Part shown: positions 36,259 to 45,853 of the stretch, piece after piece
Layout: every line of letters starts with the position of its first letter
Position numbering within the stretch: the stretch's first letter is position 1
DNA from: Ignavibacteria bacterium
GTDB taxonomy: Bacteria > Bacteroidota > Ignavibacteria > SZUA-365
DNA length: 64,000 nucleotides
Assembly (NCBI GenBank): GCA_016720835.1
Contig: JADKJW010000001.1
Coordinates: 558,001-622,000 of the forward strand
Reading direction: 5' to 3'
The notes under the pieces: model-generated
Told to the model about the DNA's origin: nothing
Databases searched by the model: none
The model's input: the letters and a program-made list of their open reading frames with translations, nothing else
Program-made: the position numbers and the translations under genes

Positions 36259-37318
36259 TCAAACAGGTCGCCGGGGAACGCATAGAGCAGAGGGCCAGAG
36301 CCGGAAGAGTGAACGGCAAGCAAGGCGGCAAGACAACCGGCCCGGCATGCATCGTACAACGACGCGCGCGATCGTCGTGAGATCGATGGCTTCACAGACG
36401 TATCGAACGCGCAACCCCAGACTGATACCCGCCGCATATTTCCACGACTGCATGCACCGATACTCCACCACCCACTGCGGAAAGGTGTATATACAATTGC
36501 CGAAGAATACGCGCATTGAGTTTCCTGCGCGCCGGAACTTCCAGCGCGGGCGCGATGCCGTCGGTCACGACTCGCGCGATCTGGGTCACGGGAGAGCCGG
36601 GAATGATCGGGCATGGGTTCACTACTGCGACGCGCGCGATGGAATCCACCATTTCGCCGTCCACCTGTATGTCCTTTCGGACCATCGACTCCTCGATCTC
36701 GAGCAAGGTCCCTCCGAGCGCGATGATGCGCGCCATGAGGTACATCTGGTACATCTCCGAGCCGTCCCAGCGCTCCGTCGAGTGCGCATGCACGGCCTCC
36801 CTGTCCAGCGTGACGCCGGTGACGAAGGCGACGTTGCGGAAATGCGCCGCGGCGGTCTCCGGCACGCCGGGCAGCAGCGCGGTGGCCGCGACGCGACGCG
36901 TCACCTCGCCCGTCGACCAGTCCTCGAAATTCGTGAGCGCGACGGCGGGCCGGCCGTGCGCCTCGAGCAGGTCATGCAGGCGCCGCAGGGTGCCCGCGTC
37001 CTTCAGACAGTCGTCGTTGCCGTGCAGCAGGCAGTAGCGACCGCGAGCCAGCTCCATCGAGGCGCGGAGATTGCCGTCGTAGCGGAGGTTGCGCACATTC
37101 TTCCGGTATGCGAACGACAGCCCCGATGCGCGGAGGAAATCCACGATCTCCCCTTCCCTGCCGTCCGTCGACTGGTCGTCAGCGATGCATACTTCAAAAT
37201 CGCGGAACTCCTGCGCCTCCAGCGCGCGCAGCGCTTCGAGCAGGAAGGACGTCCGGTTGTGCTGCGGGATGCAGATAGAAAAATATGGCGCGTCGATGTG
37301 CTGTTCGCGAATATCCAC
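36259..37318 (-). CDS. GT2-family glycosyltransferase, probable frameshift near 3' end
   Basis: Start GTG at 37318, one base overlapping the upstream stop. FSICIPQHNRTSFLLEALRA and FEVCIADDQSTDG are the GT2 nucleotide-binding start, and LLHGNDDCL supplies the DxD-like acidic pair. The uninterrupted frame ends at 36392 (308 aa) in LYIHLSAVGGG, but one frame over the sequence continues as YTFPQWVVEYRCMQSWKYAA and further to 36259, which looks more natural. I infer a shift near 36495. Probably adds one sugar of the repeat unit. Confidence 0.72.
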
Positions 37319-38343
37319 TATGCGACACCCTCCGCGGGCAGCAACGCGAGAATGGTCTCGAGGCGGTGACGGTATGTGTGTCCGCCTTCGCGGACAATCT
37401 CCTTCGCGCGCGCCGCGAGACGCGCGCATTCCTCCGGACGATCCAGGAGCCAGCGAGCCTTTTCGATCATTTCAGGAATGCTCCTGAAGTACCGCACTGC
37501 CTCGCCCTCCGCGCCAAACAGATTTTCATGATCGGGCGTCCATTCCGTCAACATGCATGCGCCGATTGACGGAACTTCATAAGTGCGCATGCTGTTGCCG
37601 TCGCGATTGGCGCGGCGCACGAGGCACAACGCGATGCGTGCGCAGGCGGTGGCGAGACGGATATCCTCGATGCCGATCTGCCCGCGGCCATGCCCGCGTG
37701 TTTCCGCGAAACGATCCCAATAGCTCCCGTACAGACCGACAGTCATGCCCTCGCGGAGCAGCGCGCCGATATATGGCGCCCGATCGCCATCCGCGCCTCC
37801 CACGAATACCACATCGCATGCGAAGGCCCGGCGCCGCGCGTCATCGATATGCTCCGGCGTGAAAAAGAGCGTCTCGTCGTAAGCGAACGGCACGTACGCA
37901 ACACGGGCGGCGGTGACGGATGCATAATCCGCAATCGCCGCGCGGCGCGGAGAGCAGATCAGGTCGTAACCCGGGAGCGCGTCGAAAAACCAGGACGCGC
38001 GATGATGCGGACTGAACGGGTCATCGGTGGAGTAATTGATGCACCGCGCGCCAATCCGACGTGCGCTCTCCAGTGTGGCCCGGTCCACCGGCGCGACGCC
38101 CGTCGTGAGCACAACATCAGGGTGATAGGCTGCGAGAACGTCCTGGACCTCGTGGCAGAACGCTGTCAATCGCGCAGGCAAATGGCCGCGCACATGCCAG
38201 GCGACCTTCCGGATGAACCAAGGGCCACGATACGCAGCGCCGTGGTCGACAAAACGAACGTCATGTCCGAGCGTCCTCGCCGCCCGTTCGAAGGACTGGC
38301 CGACGCTGGTGTCGGACACGCCGCCGATGATCAGAATCCTCAT
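37318..38343 (-). CDS. CgeB/GT1-like glycosyltransferase
   Basis: 341 aa from the ATG at 38343 (MRILIIGGVSDTSVGQSFER). The middle and C-terminal part match the spore-maturation CgeB/Glyco_trans_1_2 pattern: CINYSTDDPFSPHHRASWFF, YDLICSPRRAAIADY, SMRTYEVPSIGACMLTEWTP and FGAEGEAVRYFRSIPEMIEK. Stop and next start overlap, so it is coupled to the GT2 gene. Upstream lies a repeat array, so its promoter is uncertain. Confidence 0.85.
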   Translation of the reverse strand: MRILIIGGVSDTSVGQSFERAARTLGHDVRFVDHGAAYRGPWFIRKVAWHVRGHLPARLTAFCHEVQDVLAAYHPDVVLTTGVAPVDRATLESARRIGARCINYSTDDPFSPHHRASWFFDALPGYDLICSPRRAAIADYASVTAARVAYVPFAYDETLFFTPEHIDDARRRAFACDVVFVGGADGDRAPYIGALLREGMTVGLYGSYWDRFAETRGHGRGQIGIEDIRLATACARIALCLVRRANRDGNSMRTYEVPSIGACMLTEWTPDHENLFGAEGEAVRYFRSIPEMIEKARWLLDRPEECARLAARAKEIVREGGHTYRHRLETILALLPAEGVA

Positions 38344-38373
38344 GTGTACGCTATTACCGAAATACATTCTTGC

Positions 38374-38614
38374 GCCACGGAGTGGCGCGTGTCAATAGCC
38401 ATGGGCGCGAGCCCATGGACAACGTAAAACCCGCAACACGCCATCCCCCGGTCGGGACGATTGCCCCCGGCGTTGAGAGCCACGGAGTGGCGCGTGTCAA
38501 TAGCCATGGGCGCGAGCCCATGGACAACGTAAAACCCGCAACACGCCATCCCCCGGTCGGGACGATTGCCCCCGGCGTTGAGAGCCACGGAGTGGCGCGT
38601 GTCAATAGCCATGG
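38374..38614. repeat. REP-like tandem array, 105-bp unit, 2.3 copies
   Basis: Units begin at 38374, 38479 and 38584. Each starts with hairpin GCCAC-GGA-GTGGC, then GTCAATAGC, then hairpin CCATGGGC-GCGA-GCCCATGG, followed by about 60 bases of unique filler. The third copy breaks off after the start of the second hairpin. The same two-hairpin design occurs inverted at 39249-39292 across the transposase gene. The frames running through it are repetitive and not protein-like. Confidence 0.85.
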
Positions 38615-38682
38615 CGTGAAATGAACAATGTGCCGTGAGGAGGATCCTCCGTGATACGTATAATCGAACGAGTTTCCGTTCC

Positions 38683-39135
38683 TCATTCCCAGAGATATTT
38701 TTCATCGTATTCGATGTCATACCTGGACAGAAATTCAACAAACTCTTCCTGATATGTCCGTTTACGATGATGACGTTTTTGATTTGCGATATATCGGTTC
38801 ACAACGTCCAGATTGGAGTACCCGACTGAAAATGCCCCATACCCTGCCTGCCAGGCGAAATCCGCATGGTTCCCGAACGTCGTGTGTACCCATGCCGACG
38901 AATTCGTTTTCACATCGCGCATCATATCCGATGCTGATTTGTCCTTTGGAGCCGATACAAGAAGATGGACATGATCTGGCATCCCGCCAGCGGCAACGAG
39001 CTTCCCGCGTTCGCTCCGGACGATGCCGCCGATATATTCGAATAGACGCGCGTGCATTTCCTCGGCAATCATCGGTCGACGATGCTTGGTACTGAAAACG
39101 AAATGGGTGTAGAGCGAAACGTACGATTGAGGCAT
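38683..39135 (-). CDS. Y1 transposase, IS200/RAYT-like
   Basis: 150 aa single-strand DNA transposase. HUH motif DHVHLL (residues 55-57 are H-V-H); the nucleophilic tyrosine is probably Tyr115 in RYIANQKRHH. The length and the phrases YTHFVFSTKHRRP, FAWQAGYGAFSVG and KRTYQEEF fit the IS200 TnpA/RAYT-like group common in Bacteroidota and Planctomycetes. No TnpB is present. It is flanked by REP-like units in opposite orientations (38374-38614 and 39249-39292), which points to a REP-associated transposase rather than a plain insertion sequence. It appears intact. Confidence 0.9.
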   Translation of the reverse strand: MPQSYVSLYTHFVFSTKHRRPMIAEEMHARLFEYIGGIVRSERGKLVAAGGMPDHVHLLVSAPKDKSASDMMRDVKTNSSAWVHTTFGNHADFAWQAGYGAFSVGYSNLDVVNRYIANQKRHHRKRTYQEEFVEFLSRYDIEYDEKYLWE

Positions 39136-39159
39136 GATCTGCTACCTTGAATTTCTGTC

Positions 39160-39292
39160 GCCCCTCCGGGGCGCGTTTCGTATCGGGATCGGTGCGGGGT
39201 GGCCGGGAAACGGTGCTCGCAACACCCGCGGGCTGGCGCCCACGTGCCCGTGGGCTGGCGCCCACGGCTATTGACTGTCGCCCCTCCGGGGC
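39160..39292. repeat. Inverted REP-like unit(s) upstream of the transposase
   Basis: 39249-39292 read on the minus strand is GCCCC-GGA-GGGGC, GTCAATAGC, then hairpin CGTGGGC-GCCA-GCCCACG: the layout of the left array with compensating stem changes. A second first-hairpin copy (GCCCCTCCGGGGC) is at 39160-39172, 25 bases from the transposase start, and a partial second hairpin lies near 39229. The last codons of the carbamoyltransferase lie in the unit. Confidence 0.85.
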
Positions 39293-41043
39293 TCGACTCG
39301 CGCGAGCATGGCATTGCCCATGACCAGCAGGTCCATTTTAGTCCGCAGGAACGTCTCGATCGCTTCGTCGGGTGAACACACGATGGGTTCATTTTCGTTG
39401 AACGAGGTATTGAGGACAACTGGAACACCCGTTATCGAACGGAATGCCTCGATCAACTGCCAATACCGTGGATTGGTTGTTTTGCTGACGGTCTGCAGGC
39501 GGCCGCTGCCATCCACATGCGTGACGGCGGGAATGACGGTGCGCTTGTCCTCGCGCACGGGATACACCTTGATCATGAACGGATCGGGGTATGCGCACTC
39601 GAAATATTCTCCTGTATACTCTTCCAGGATGGACGGCGCGAAGGGGCGGAAGGCCTCGCGCCGCTTGATGCGCGCGTTGAGGATGTCCTTCATGTCCGTG
39701 CGCCGCGGGTCTACGACGATGCTCCTGTTGCCGAGCGCGCGCGGTCCCCATTCCGCCCTGCCCTGGAACCAGCCGACGATGGCACCGTCGGCGATGCGCT
39801 GCGCGGTGGCCGCGCAGACGTCCTCGAAGCGCGCGCAGGTCTCGACGGTAATCTGCTGCTCCTCAAGTTCTGCGGTACGGCGCGCAACGGCGGAGGCGAT
39901 CTCGTCGTCGGAATATTCAGGCCCCCAGTAGGAGCCGTCCATCACGAAGCCGCGTGGCTGCCCGAGTTCCTGATTCCACACGTGATAGGCCGCGCCCAGC
40001 GCGCCGCCCGAATCGCCCGCGGCGGATTGGATGTACACGTCCGTGAATTTCGATCGCGCGAACAGCTTTCCGTTGGCGACGGAGTTCATCGCCGTGCCGC
40101 CCGCGAGACAGAGCGTATCGGACCCCGTCAACTCCTGAACGTGATTGACCATGTGGAAGAACGCTTCCTCGTACATCGCCTGCATGGAGGCGGCGAGGTT
40201 GATATGCTTCTGCTCGATCGGGTCTTCCTTTTTGCGCGCGGGCCCGAGAAATTCCTCCAGCGCCGGCGTGAAGGCCTTGCCGATGTCGGGCCGGCCGTTC
40301 TCCCAGGTCATCGAGATGCCGCTCGTGGCGTGGTTGAAGAAGTCCAGCGTCAGTTCGAATTTCCCCCCATCGACTACCGACACGATCTTGCGCATGTCGC
40401 CAATGCGATCGGGCGTGCCGTAGGACGCGAGTCCCATCACCTTGTACTCGTCGCCGTAATACGGGAAACCGAGATACTGCGTCAGCGTGAGGTAGAACAG
40501 GCCGAGCGAATGCGGGAAGTACACGCGGTCGTGCACCGTCATCGTGTGCTCTTCACCGCTCGCCCACATGGCGCCGACGAAGTCGCCGAAGCCGTCGGTG
40601 GACAGCACGGCGGCCCTGCGGAACGGCGACACGAAGAAGGCGCTCGCGAGATGCGCGAGGTGATGCTCCACGTGATGAATCGGCGCGTGCACGGCGTCCT
40701 CCGCGATGCCGAAGTGCGACGCGATGTCCGCGCGGATATTGCCGATCTTCGACGCGTTGCGCAGGCGGTCGAGGATCACGTCCACCGAAGGCATGCGTCG
40801 CATGGTGTACTTGATCTTTTCGAACACATTCGCGCGCGGATCGCGGTTCACCGCGATGTGGTCCACATCGGCAAGTGTCGCGCCGGCGGTGGCCAGACAG
40901 TAGTCGATGGCGAGCCGGGGGTATCCCGCCCAGTGCTTGATGCGCGTGAAGCGTTCCTCTTCCACCGCGGCGAGAAGAACACCGTCCTTGATGATGCAGG
41001 CGGACGAATCGCCGTGATACGCGTTAAGGCCGAGAATGATCAT
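39268..41043 (-). CDS. NodU/CmcH-family carbamoyltransferase
   Basis: Transfers a carbamoyl group from carbamoyl phosphate to a sugar or antibiotic hydroxyl. 591 aa from the ATG at 41043 (MIILGLNAYHGDSSACIIKD). Metal/active-site histidines in HHVEHHLAHLASAF. C-terminal Kae1-like and YrdC-like parts include LCLAGGTAMNSVANGKLF and GRAEWGPRALGNRSIVVDPR. In this locus it probably carbamoylates a glycan sugar. The last eight residues (EPRRGDSQ) are encoded by the REP-like repeat, so the gene end was remodelled by the mobile element. Confidence 0.93.
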   Translation of the reverse strand: MIILGLNAYHGDSSACIIKDGVLLAAVEEERFTRIKHWAGYPRLAIDYCLATAGATLADVDHIAVNRDPRANVFEKIKYTMRRMPSVDVILDRLRNASKIGNIRADIASHFGIAEDAVHAPIHHVEHHLAHLASAFFVSPFRRAAVLSTDGFGDFVGAMWASGEEHTMTVHDRVYFPHSLGLFYLTLTQYLGFPYYGDEYKVMGLASYGTPDRIGDMRKIVSVVDGGKFELTLDFFNHATSGISMTWENGRPDIGKAFTPALEEFLGPARKKEDPIEQKHINLAASMQAMYEEAFFHMVNHVQELTGSDTLCLAGGTAMNSVANGKLFARSKFTDVYIQSAAGDSGGALGAAYHVWNQELGQPRGFVMDGSYWGPEYSDDEIASAVARRTAELEEQQITVETCARFEDVCAATAQRIADGAIVGWFQGRAEWGPRALGNRSIVVDPRRTDMKDILNARIKRREAFRPFAPSILEEYTGEYFECAYPDPFMIKVYPVREDKRTVIPAVTHVDGSGRLQTVSKTTNPRYWQLIEAFRSITGVPVVLNTSFNENEPIVCSPDEAIETFLRTKMDLLVMGNAMLARVEPRRGDSQ

Positions 41044-41129
41044 GTGTTTCCGTGATGTCGTGAATAGCCTGCCCCGAGCGAAGCCGAGGGGTGAAGTCGT
41101 GAAGTTCTCCGCGTCCCCGCGTCTCCGTG

Positions 41130-41744
41130 TCACTCCGATGGAAAAAACTGACGGATGTCCTCGACAATATTCTTCACCGTTTCGCGAATGCCGTATTCGA
41201 AGGCAACTCGATCGCACCACCACTTTTCGGTACGCCAATATGGCAGCGAAACTGGATCGAGATGCCAGACAAGGGGTGTTGAGGAAAGCTGACGGGTATA
41301 GATCCGGCGAAGCCGACGCATGTGCGGGGGATCGCTGATGATGATGACGCTCCGCCACCCGTTGGAGGAAGACAGATCCCGGACTCGTCCGGCTTCCTCT
41401 TCCGTGTTGCGAGTGGTGCCGTCCAATAACACATCTGAAACACGAACACCGGCGGACCGAATGGACGCGCTATCCCACGCGGTGTACGGAGGAATGGACG
41501 CATACAGCCCGGGTGTCTTGCTTAAAAACACGATGCGCGGCACGCGGCCGGCGCGATACAGGGCGAAGGCGCGCTCAGCCCTCGGCCCGCTGTCTCCACC
41601 AGCAACACATGCCGCGTCGGCCATTCCTTCATACGAAAGGGTGTCAGAAAGCAGCATACTCCCGAGTGCGCCGAACGCGGTGGTCGCCGCAGCGCAGCAA
41701 CACAGCACGGCGAGTCGAAGACCGTTTCCGAGCGCAGGCCTCAC
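41130..41744 (-). CDS. YdcF/ElyC/SanA-family (DUF218) membrane protein
   Basis: 204 aa from a GTG start. An N-terminal hydrophobic segment (LAVLCCCAAATTAFGALGSM) then the DUF218 domain: ERAFALYRAGRVPRIVFLSK, TRNTEEEAGRVRDLSSSNGW and IIISDPPHMRRLRRIYTR fit the family pattern. Family members are implicated in envelope/peptidoglycan or glycan precursor metabolism. It is 10 bases after the preceding glycosyltransferase gene. Confidence 0.82.
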   Translation of the reverse strand: MRPALGNGLRLAVLCCCAAATTAFGALGSMLLSDTLSYEGMADAACVAGGDSGPRAERAFALYRAGRVPRIVFLSKTPGLYASIPPYTAWDSASIRSAGVRVSDVLLDGTTRNTEEEAGRVRDLSSSNGWRSVIIISDPPHMRRLRRIYTRQLSSTPLVWHLDPVSLPYWRTEKWWCDRVAFEYGIRETVKNIVEDIRQFFPSE

Positions 41745-41754
41745 CGAGCCACTC

Positions 41755-42896
41755 TCACACGCGGGGCGTCAGCAGCGACTCGTACACGTCATGCATCGCC
41801 GATGCAGCAGCTTCCAGCGAATAGGAAGAACGCATCCACGCTCTTCCCTTTTCGCCCATTGTCACAAGATCCATTCCCTGCATGCGACGAAGGGCGGCGG
41901 CGAGCGACGCGGGATCGTTTGGCACGCACAGACCGCAACCGCGCGCATCCAGATCCTGCCATGGTGTGCCGGTGCCGGCGAGCACGGGAATCCCGCGCGC
42001 GAGGGACTCCGCGGCCGCCATGCCGAAGTTTTCGCTGTGCGACGGAAGCACCAGCAGGTCAGCCGCCTGCAGCATGCGATCCTTCTCCGGTCCGTCGATG
42101 TGGCCGCACAGATGGACGCGATCCCTGAGGCCGTCGCGAACGATCTGTGCATCAAGCTGCGCTTGATAGGTGTCATCGCCATCGCCGCAGACGTCGAGGG
42201 TGATGTCGCCGCCGACGAAGGTCATCGCGGAAAGAAGATTTTCGACTGCTTTTATCGGACGCAGGCGCCCGAGATAGAGCACACGCAAAGCGTTACCGGA
42301 CCGGGGACGCGCGGTAGGGCGGGAGGGATATCGACGCCGTTCTGCACGACAACATGGCGCACGCCCGGCATCGCGGCGATGCTGTCCGCTGCCTCGGCGT
42401 CGCTGGTGAAATGCAGCACGACGTTCCCGCGCCGGCTGAGGCGCAGGGCGTACCCGTCCCACAGCCGCTTCAGGCGTTTCTTGCGCCGTTCGCTCCATCC
42501 CTGCAGCGCGCCGCGAGGAGTCCAGACCGCCGGCACTCCCGCGCGAACGCATGCGCGCAATGCCACGAGCGATGACCACGAATACGCGTAGGAGATGTGG
42601 ACGACATCCGCATTCGCCACCATGCCCGGGATCGCGGCGAGCATGGGAATCGAAAACTCGGCCCCGCAGGTCTTGCGCCGGTATGTCACCGGATACGCGA
42701 GTTCGTCCTGGGCGGATGCCATTTCCTCCAGGGATAGACGTTTGCTGGACCGGAATCCCGATGAATCGCTGGTCAACACCGTGATCTCGGTATCCCCTCG
42801 AACAGCCAGCGCATCGCAGAGACCTCGGAGAGACACGATAGGTCCTCCGAAGCGCGCGGCGGGATGGAACGTCGGAGTAACGTGCAGTACCGTCAC
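41755..42896 (-). CDS. GT4-family glycosyltransferase, single-base frameshift
   Basis: The N-terminal half (MTVLHVTPTFHPAARFGGPI ... VVVQNGVDIPPALPRVPGP) and the C-terminal half (NALRVLYLGRLRPIKAVENL ... SHSENFGMAAAESLARGIPV) are in two frames. Adding one C in GGTCCGGTAAC near 42300 joins them as VPGPGNALRVLYLGRLRPIK, giving about 380 aa, a complete GT4 protein. As it stands the first frame ends at 42252. A sequence error or a recently broken gene are both possible. Confidence 0.78.
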
Positions 42897-42906
42897 GCGA
42901 TGCGGC

Positions 42907-44361
42907 TCAATTCCGATGCGCGAGGAGAATGCGCAAGGCTACGTAGAAGGCGATGAAGGTCGTGATGGCTCCGCTCCACATCAGGGCGAGATTGGACTCG
43001 GCGTTATACAAGGGAAAGAGCACGGTGAGTCCGAACACGTATTCCAGCGGGGTGATCTCCGGATGTGAGAATAGCCCCACGAGCATGCGGAAAAGGACTC
43101 CGATGAGGGCCATACCGATAATCACGCCGATCGATCCGTAATTTGCGTAGAACTCGATAAGCCATGGAAGGTTCCATGACGTCTCGTTGTCGTCTGCACT
43201 CAGAAAACTATAGCGATGTCCGAATTCATTCCCGATGGTCGATTCGGGCTTGTCAGGCCAGAGAAAACGGGGGATGTAGGAGTACAGGAAATAGACATAG
43301 GAGCCGCCTTCCCAGAACTGCACCTGATATGGTGTCATGTTCACCACCTGGCTGAATACATAAATGTGCGACAATCGCGTGGAGAGCTGCTGCTGCGATT
43401 CCTCCACAGCTGCACTTGTACTCGTAGACTGATACTTCTTTGCAAGCAGATCGAACATGATTTCGATCTTGTCGACATACGTGAAATCCTTCTTCCGGAG
43501 AACCATGTGAGCGCTCGGAATTCGTTTTTTATAGGGTAGATCGCAATGACGGCGACGATCCCCAGGATGATGTATCCTGCAGGAATTTTCCCCGAGACAC
43601 TCCAACGGATGATCGTGATGAATACCACCAGCGATACGAGAGGATAAAACTGCGCGGTGGAGAGTCGCAGCAGCACCTACAGGGATGATCACTCCGAAAA
43701 AGAGCACCTTCTCCGACCAGTGCAATTGGCCGTTCATCAGGAGATAATAGATGAGGCCGATGCCGATCCACACGCTGGCCAGGGCGAACTGATTCAACGT
43801 CGGCAGGTTCTGCACTGCCGGAATGAAGGCATAGGCCAGATGCACGCCGTAAAAGGTGTAGGCGATCAAGCGGAGATGCCGCATCTCGACGCGCTTCGGC
43901 AGATGAAGGTAGGGCTGCCAGAAGCGCGCAGCCCAATGCGTCGCATAATATCCGCCGATGAGCGCGACGAGACCGACAACGGTGTATTCCAGGGCCTTGT
44001 ACATTGATACCGACGAGATGTACTGCCACTCTACTTCTCTGGAAAGTACCGGTAGACCAAACGCCACGACATAGAAAAGGCCATTCAGCGCCAACAGCGG
44101 GATATGGCGGACTTCGGCGCGATAGAGGTAGAGAAAGAGCGGCAACCCTCCGAGCAGAATCACGATGGACGCGAAGGCGGCATTGACCGCGGTGATCGAA
44201 GGCTCCCTCGCGGCAAACAAATAGATAACGCTTCCAAAGGCGACGGCGGTGTACGCATAGCTGATATTCCGCATCGAGGCCCGGAGGGCGCGCGCCTTCT
44301 CGACGCGTCCTGCCGACGATATTGCAGGGCGATCGTTTTTCAGAGTTTCAGGATCTTCCAC
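42907..44361 (-). CDS. O-antigen/oligosaccharide repeat-unit polymerase (Wzy-like)
   Basis: 484 aa from the GTG at 44361 (GGAG six bases upstream), overlapping the flippase stop by 14 bases. About ten hydrophobic segments and a large periplasmic loop with the motif YSYIPRFLWPDKP, typical of O-antigen polymerase-type proteins. Between about 43676 and 43515 the protein becomes non-hydrophobic (GGIHHDHPLECLGENSCRIH), while the neighbouring frame encodes a perfect membrane segment there (FYPLVSLVVFITIIRWSVSG, YIILGIVAVIAIYPIKNEFR). Two compensating frameshifts are inferred. It would polymerise lipid-linked repeat units in the periplasm. Confidence 0.8.
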   Translation of the reverse strand: MEDPETLKNDRPAISSAGRVEKARALRASMRNISYAYTAVAFGSVIYLFAAREPSITAVNAAFASIVILLGGLPLFLYLYRAEVRHIPLLALNGLFYVVAFGLPVLSREVEWQYISSVSMYKALEYTVVGLVALIGGYYATHWAARFWQPYLHLPKRVEMRHLRLIAYTFYGVHLAYAFIPAVQNLPTLNQFALASVWIGIGLIYYLLMNGQLHWSEKVLFFGVIIPVGAAATLHRAVLSSRIAGGIHHDHPLECLGENSCRIHHPGDRRRHCDLPYKKRIPSAHMVLRKKDFTYVDKIEIMFDLLAKKYQSTSTSAAVEESQQQLSTRLSHIYVFSQVVNMTPYQVQFWEGGSYVYFLYSYIPRFLWPDKPESTIGNEFGHRYSFLSADDNETSWNLPWLIEFYANYGSIGVIIGMALIGVLFRMLVGLFSHPEITPLEYVFGLTVLFPLYNAESNLALMWSGAITTFIAFYVALRILLAHRN

Positions 44362-45853
44362 GGGCACTCCGGAGAAAGGGCAGCAGGTGGCTGACGCGTT
44401 CGAGCAGAACGTCACGCTCACCCGGCAGGATGACGAAACGGATGCAGGCTGCGGCGAGGGCGGCCGAGACCGCAGCCGAAATGGATATGAGTATCCAGCT
44501 TCTGTCAATCGTGAGAATCGCCGCGAAGGACATGAGGCCTCCCGCGAGCGTCAGGCCGACAAGCAGCCTCAATCCCCGCCGCTCCTTCGCGGAAATGTTA
44601 CGGAAATATGCCTGGAGAACGATCACGGCGCCCACCACCTGTCCCGCAGCCTGCGCGAAGAGATAGCCGTTGAAGGTGAAAAGGGGAATCAGCCACAGCG
44701 CAAGCAGGACCCATGCGGTCACTCCCGCCGTGCTGGCGGCGCCGATCAGAAACGTCTTGCCGGCGACGAGCAGCTGCTGTATCAACGCCGTCGTCACACC
44801 ACCGAGCAGGCCGAGCCAGAGCATGATGCTCGAAGGAAGCACCGCGTACCGGTAGGATTCGCCGAAGAGGGGAACGATGAGCACCGGCATGAGCATGCTG
44901 AAAGCGGTCGTGGCGAGGAGAAGGAACACCCACACCATGCGCATATGCCCGAAGCGCATCGCGTGGTACTGCGCCTCCTCCAGCACGGACGACGCCATCA
45001 GATGCGTGATCACCGCGGGCCCGATGGTCGCCGGAATGAAGCCGATGATGCCGCTCATGCTCTGCGCCACGCGGAGATACCCCAGATCGTGCAGGGACCC
45101 GCTCTTCACGAGAAGGCCCATGATGGGAATGCCGACGAGGCTGCCCAGCAGCGTGTTTCCGAAATAATACGGGAAGCCGAAGCGCAGCATGGAACGCAGT
45201 TCCGACCAGTAGTTGTCGAAACGCAGACGGATGCCGTGACGCCGGAGCAGCGGAGAGACGAAAAGGTAATTCAGAAACACTTGCAATACAGCAGTGCCGA
45301 CCGCGGCCTGTATTGCGCCATCGAGCCCGCGCATGGCTGCCAGGCCGATCGTCAACGCATTGCCAAGCAAAAGCAGAAGGATCGTCCGCATGGCATAACC
45401 GCGGAATTCCTGCAGACTCGCCATGAGCAGCAAGGGCGTGATGCCGAGGGGCTGTATCGCGATGATCAGCCCCGCCACCGCCAGCCAGCCTCCACTGCCG
45501 GAGTCTCCCAACAGCAGCACGGACAAGGGCTCGCGCAACAGGTAGAGCAGGAGGCCTGTCAACGCGCCCACTGCGGCGGTGAAGGAAATCCCCACGCCGA
45601 AGAGCCTGCCGACGGCTTCCGGGCCCAGCTCCGCCACCCGGGCGCCATTGCGGTGCATGGCGACATCGGTGCCGAGCGTCATGAACGACATTCCGGATTG
45701 CGCCGTCGACGTCACAAAATTATACGCGCCCAGTCTTTCCGGACCGAGTATGCGGGCAAGAATCGGAATGGCCACGGCGCTGATCAGCTTGGCGACAATG
45801 TTGCCTGCCGTCAGCCAGCTGGTGCTTTTCAGAAACTTCCGCTTCTGGCTCAT
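44348..45853 (-). CDS. Polysaccharide flippase (Wzx-like, MOP superfamily)
   Basis: 501 aa, about 12-14 membrane segments. N-terminal STSWLTAGNIVAKLISAVAI and ILARILGPERLGAYNFVTST are the characteristic start of PST/MOP exporters. It would move undecaprenyl-linked oligosaccharides to the periplasmic face. It overlaps the heptosyltransferase-like gene by four bases (ATGA) and the polymerase by 14, forming a coupled export cassette. Confidence 0.93.
   Translation of the reverse strand: MSQKRKFLKSTSWLTAGNIVAKLISAVAIPILARILGPERLGAYNFVTSTAQSGMSFMTLGTDVAMHRNGARVAELGPEAVGRLFGVGISFTAAVGALTGLLLYLLREPLSVLLLGDSGSGGWLAVAGLIIAIQPLGITPLLLMASLQEFRGYAMRTILLLLLGNALTIGLAAMRGLDGAIQAAVGTAVLQVFLNYLFVSPLLRRHGIRLRFDNYWSELRSMLRFGFPYYFGNTLLGSLVGIPIMGLLVKSGSLHDLGYLRVAQSMSGIIGFIPATIGPAVITHLMASSVLEEAQYHAMRFGHMRMVWVFLLLATTAFSMLMPVLIVPLFGESYRYAVLPSSIMLWLGLLGGVTTALIQQLLVAGKTFLIGAASTAGVTAWVLLALWLIPLFTFNGYLFAQAAGQVVGAVIVLQAYFRNISAKERRGLRLLVGLTLAGGLMSFAAILTIDRSWILISISAAVSAALAAACIRFVILPGERDVLLERVSHLLPFLRSARGRS

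Noticed and set aside
38374..38614. Tandem 105-bp repeats as a small CRISPR or minisatellite gene.
   Set aside because: The unit contains two hairpins mirrored across a Y1 transposase; a REP-like explanation fits better. The frames through it are not protein-like.
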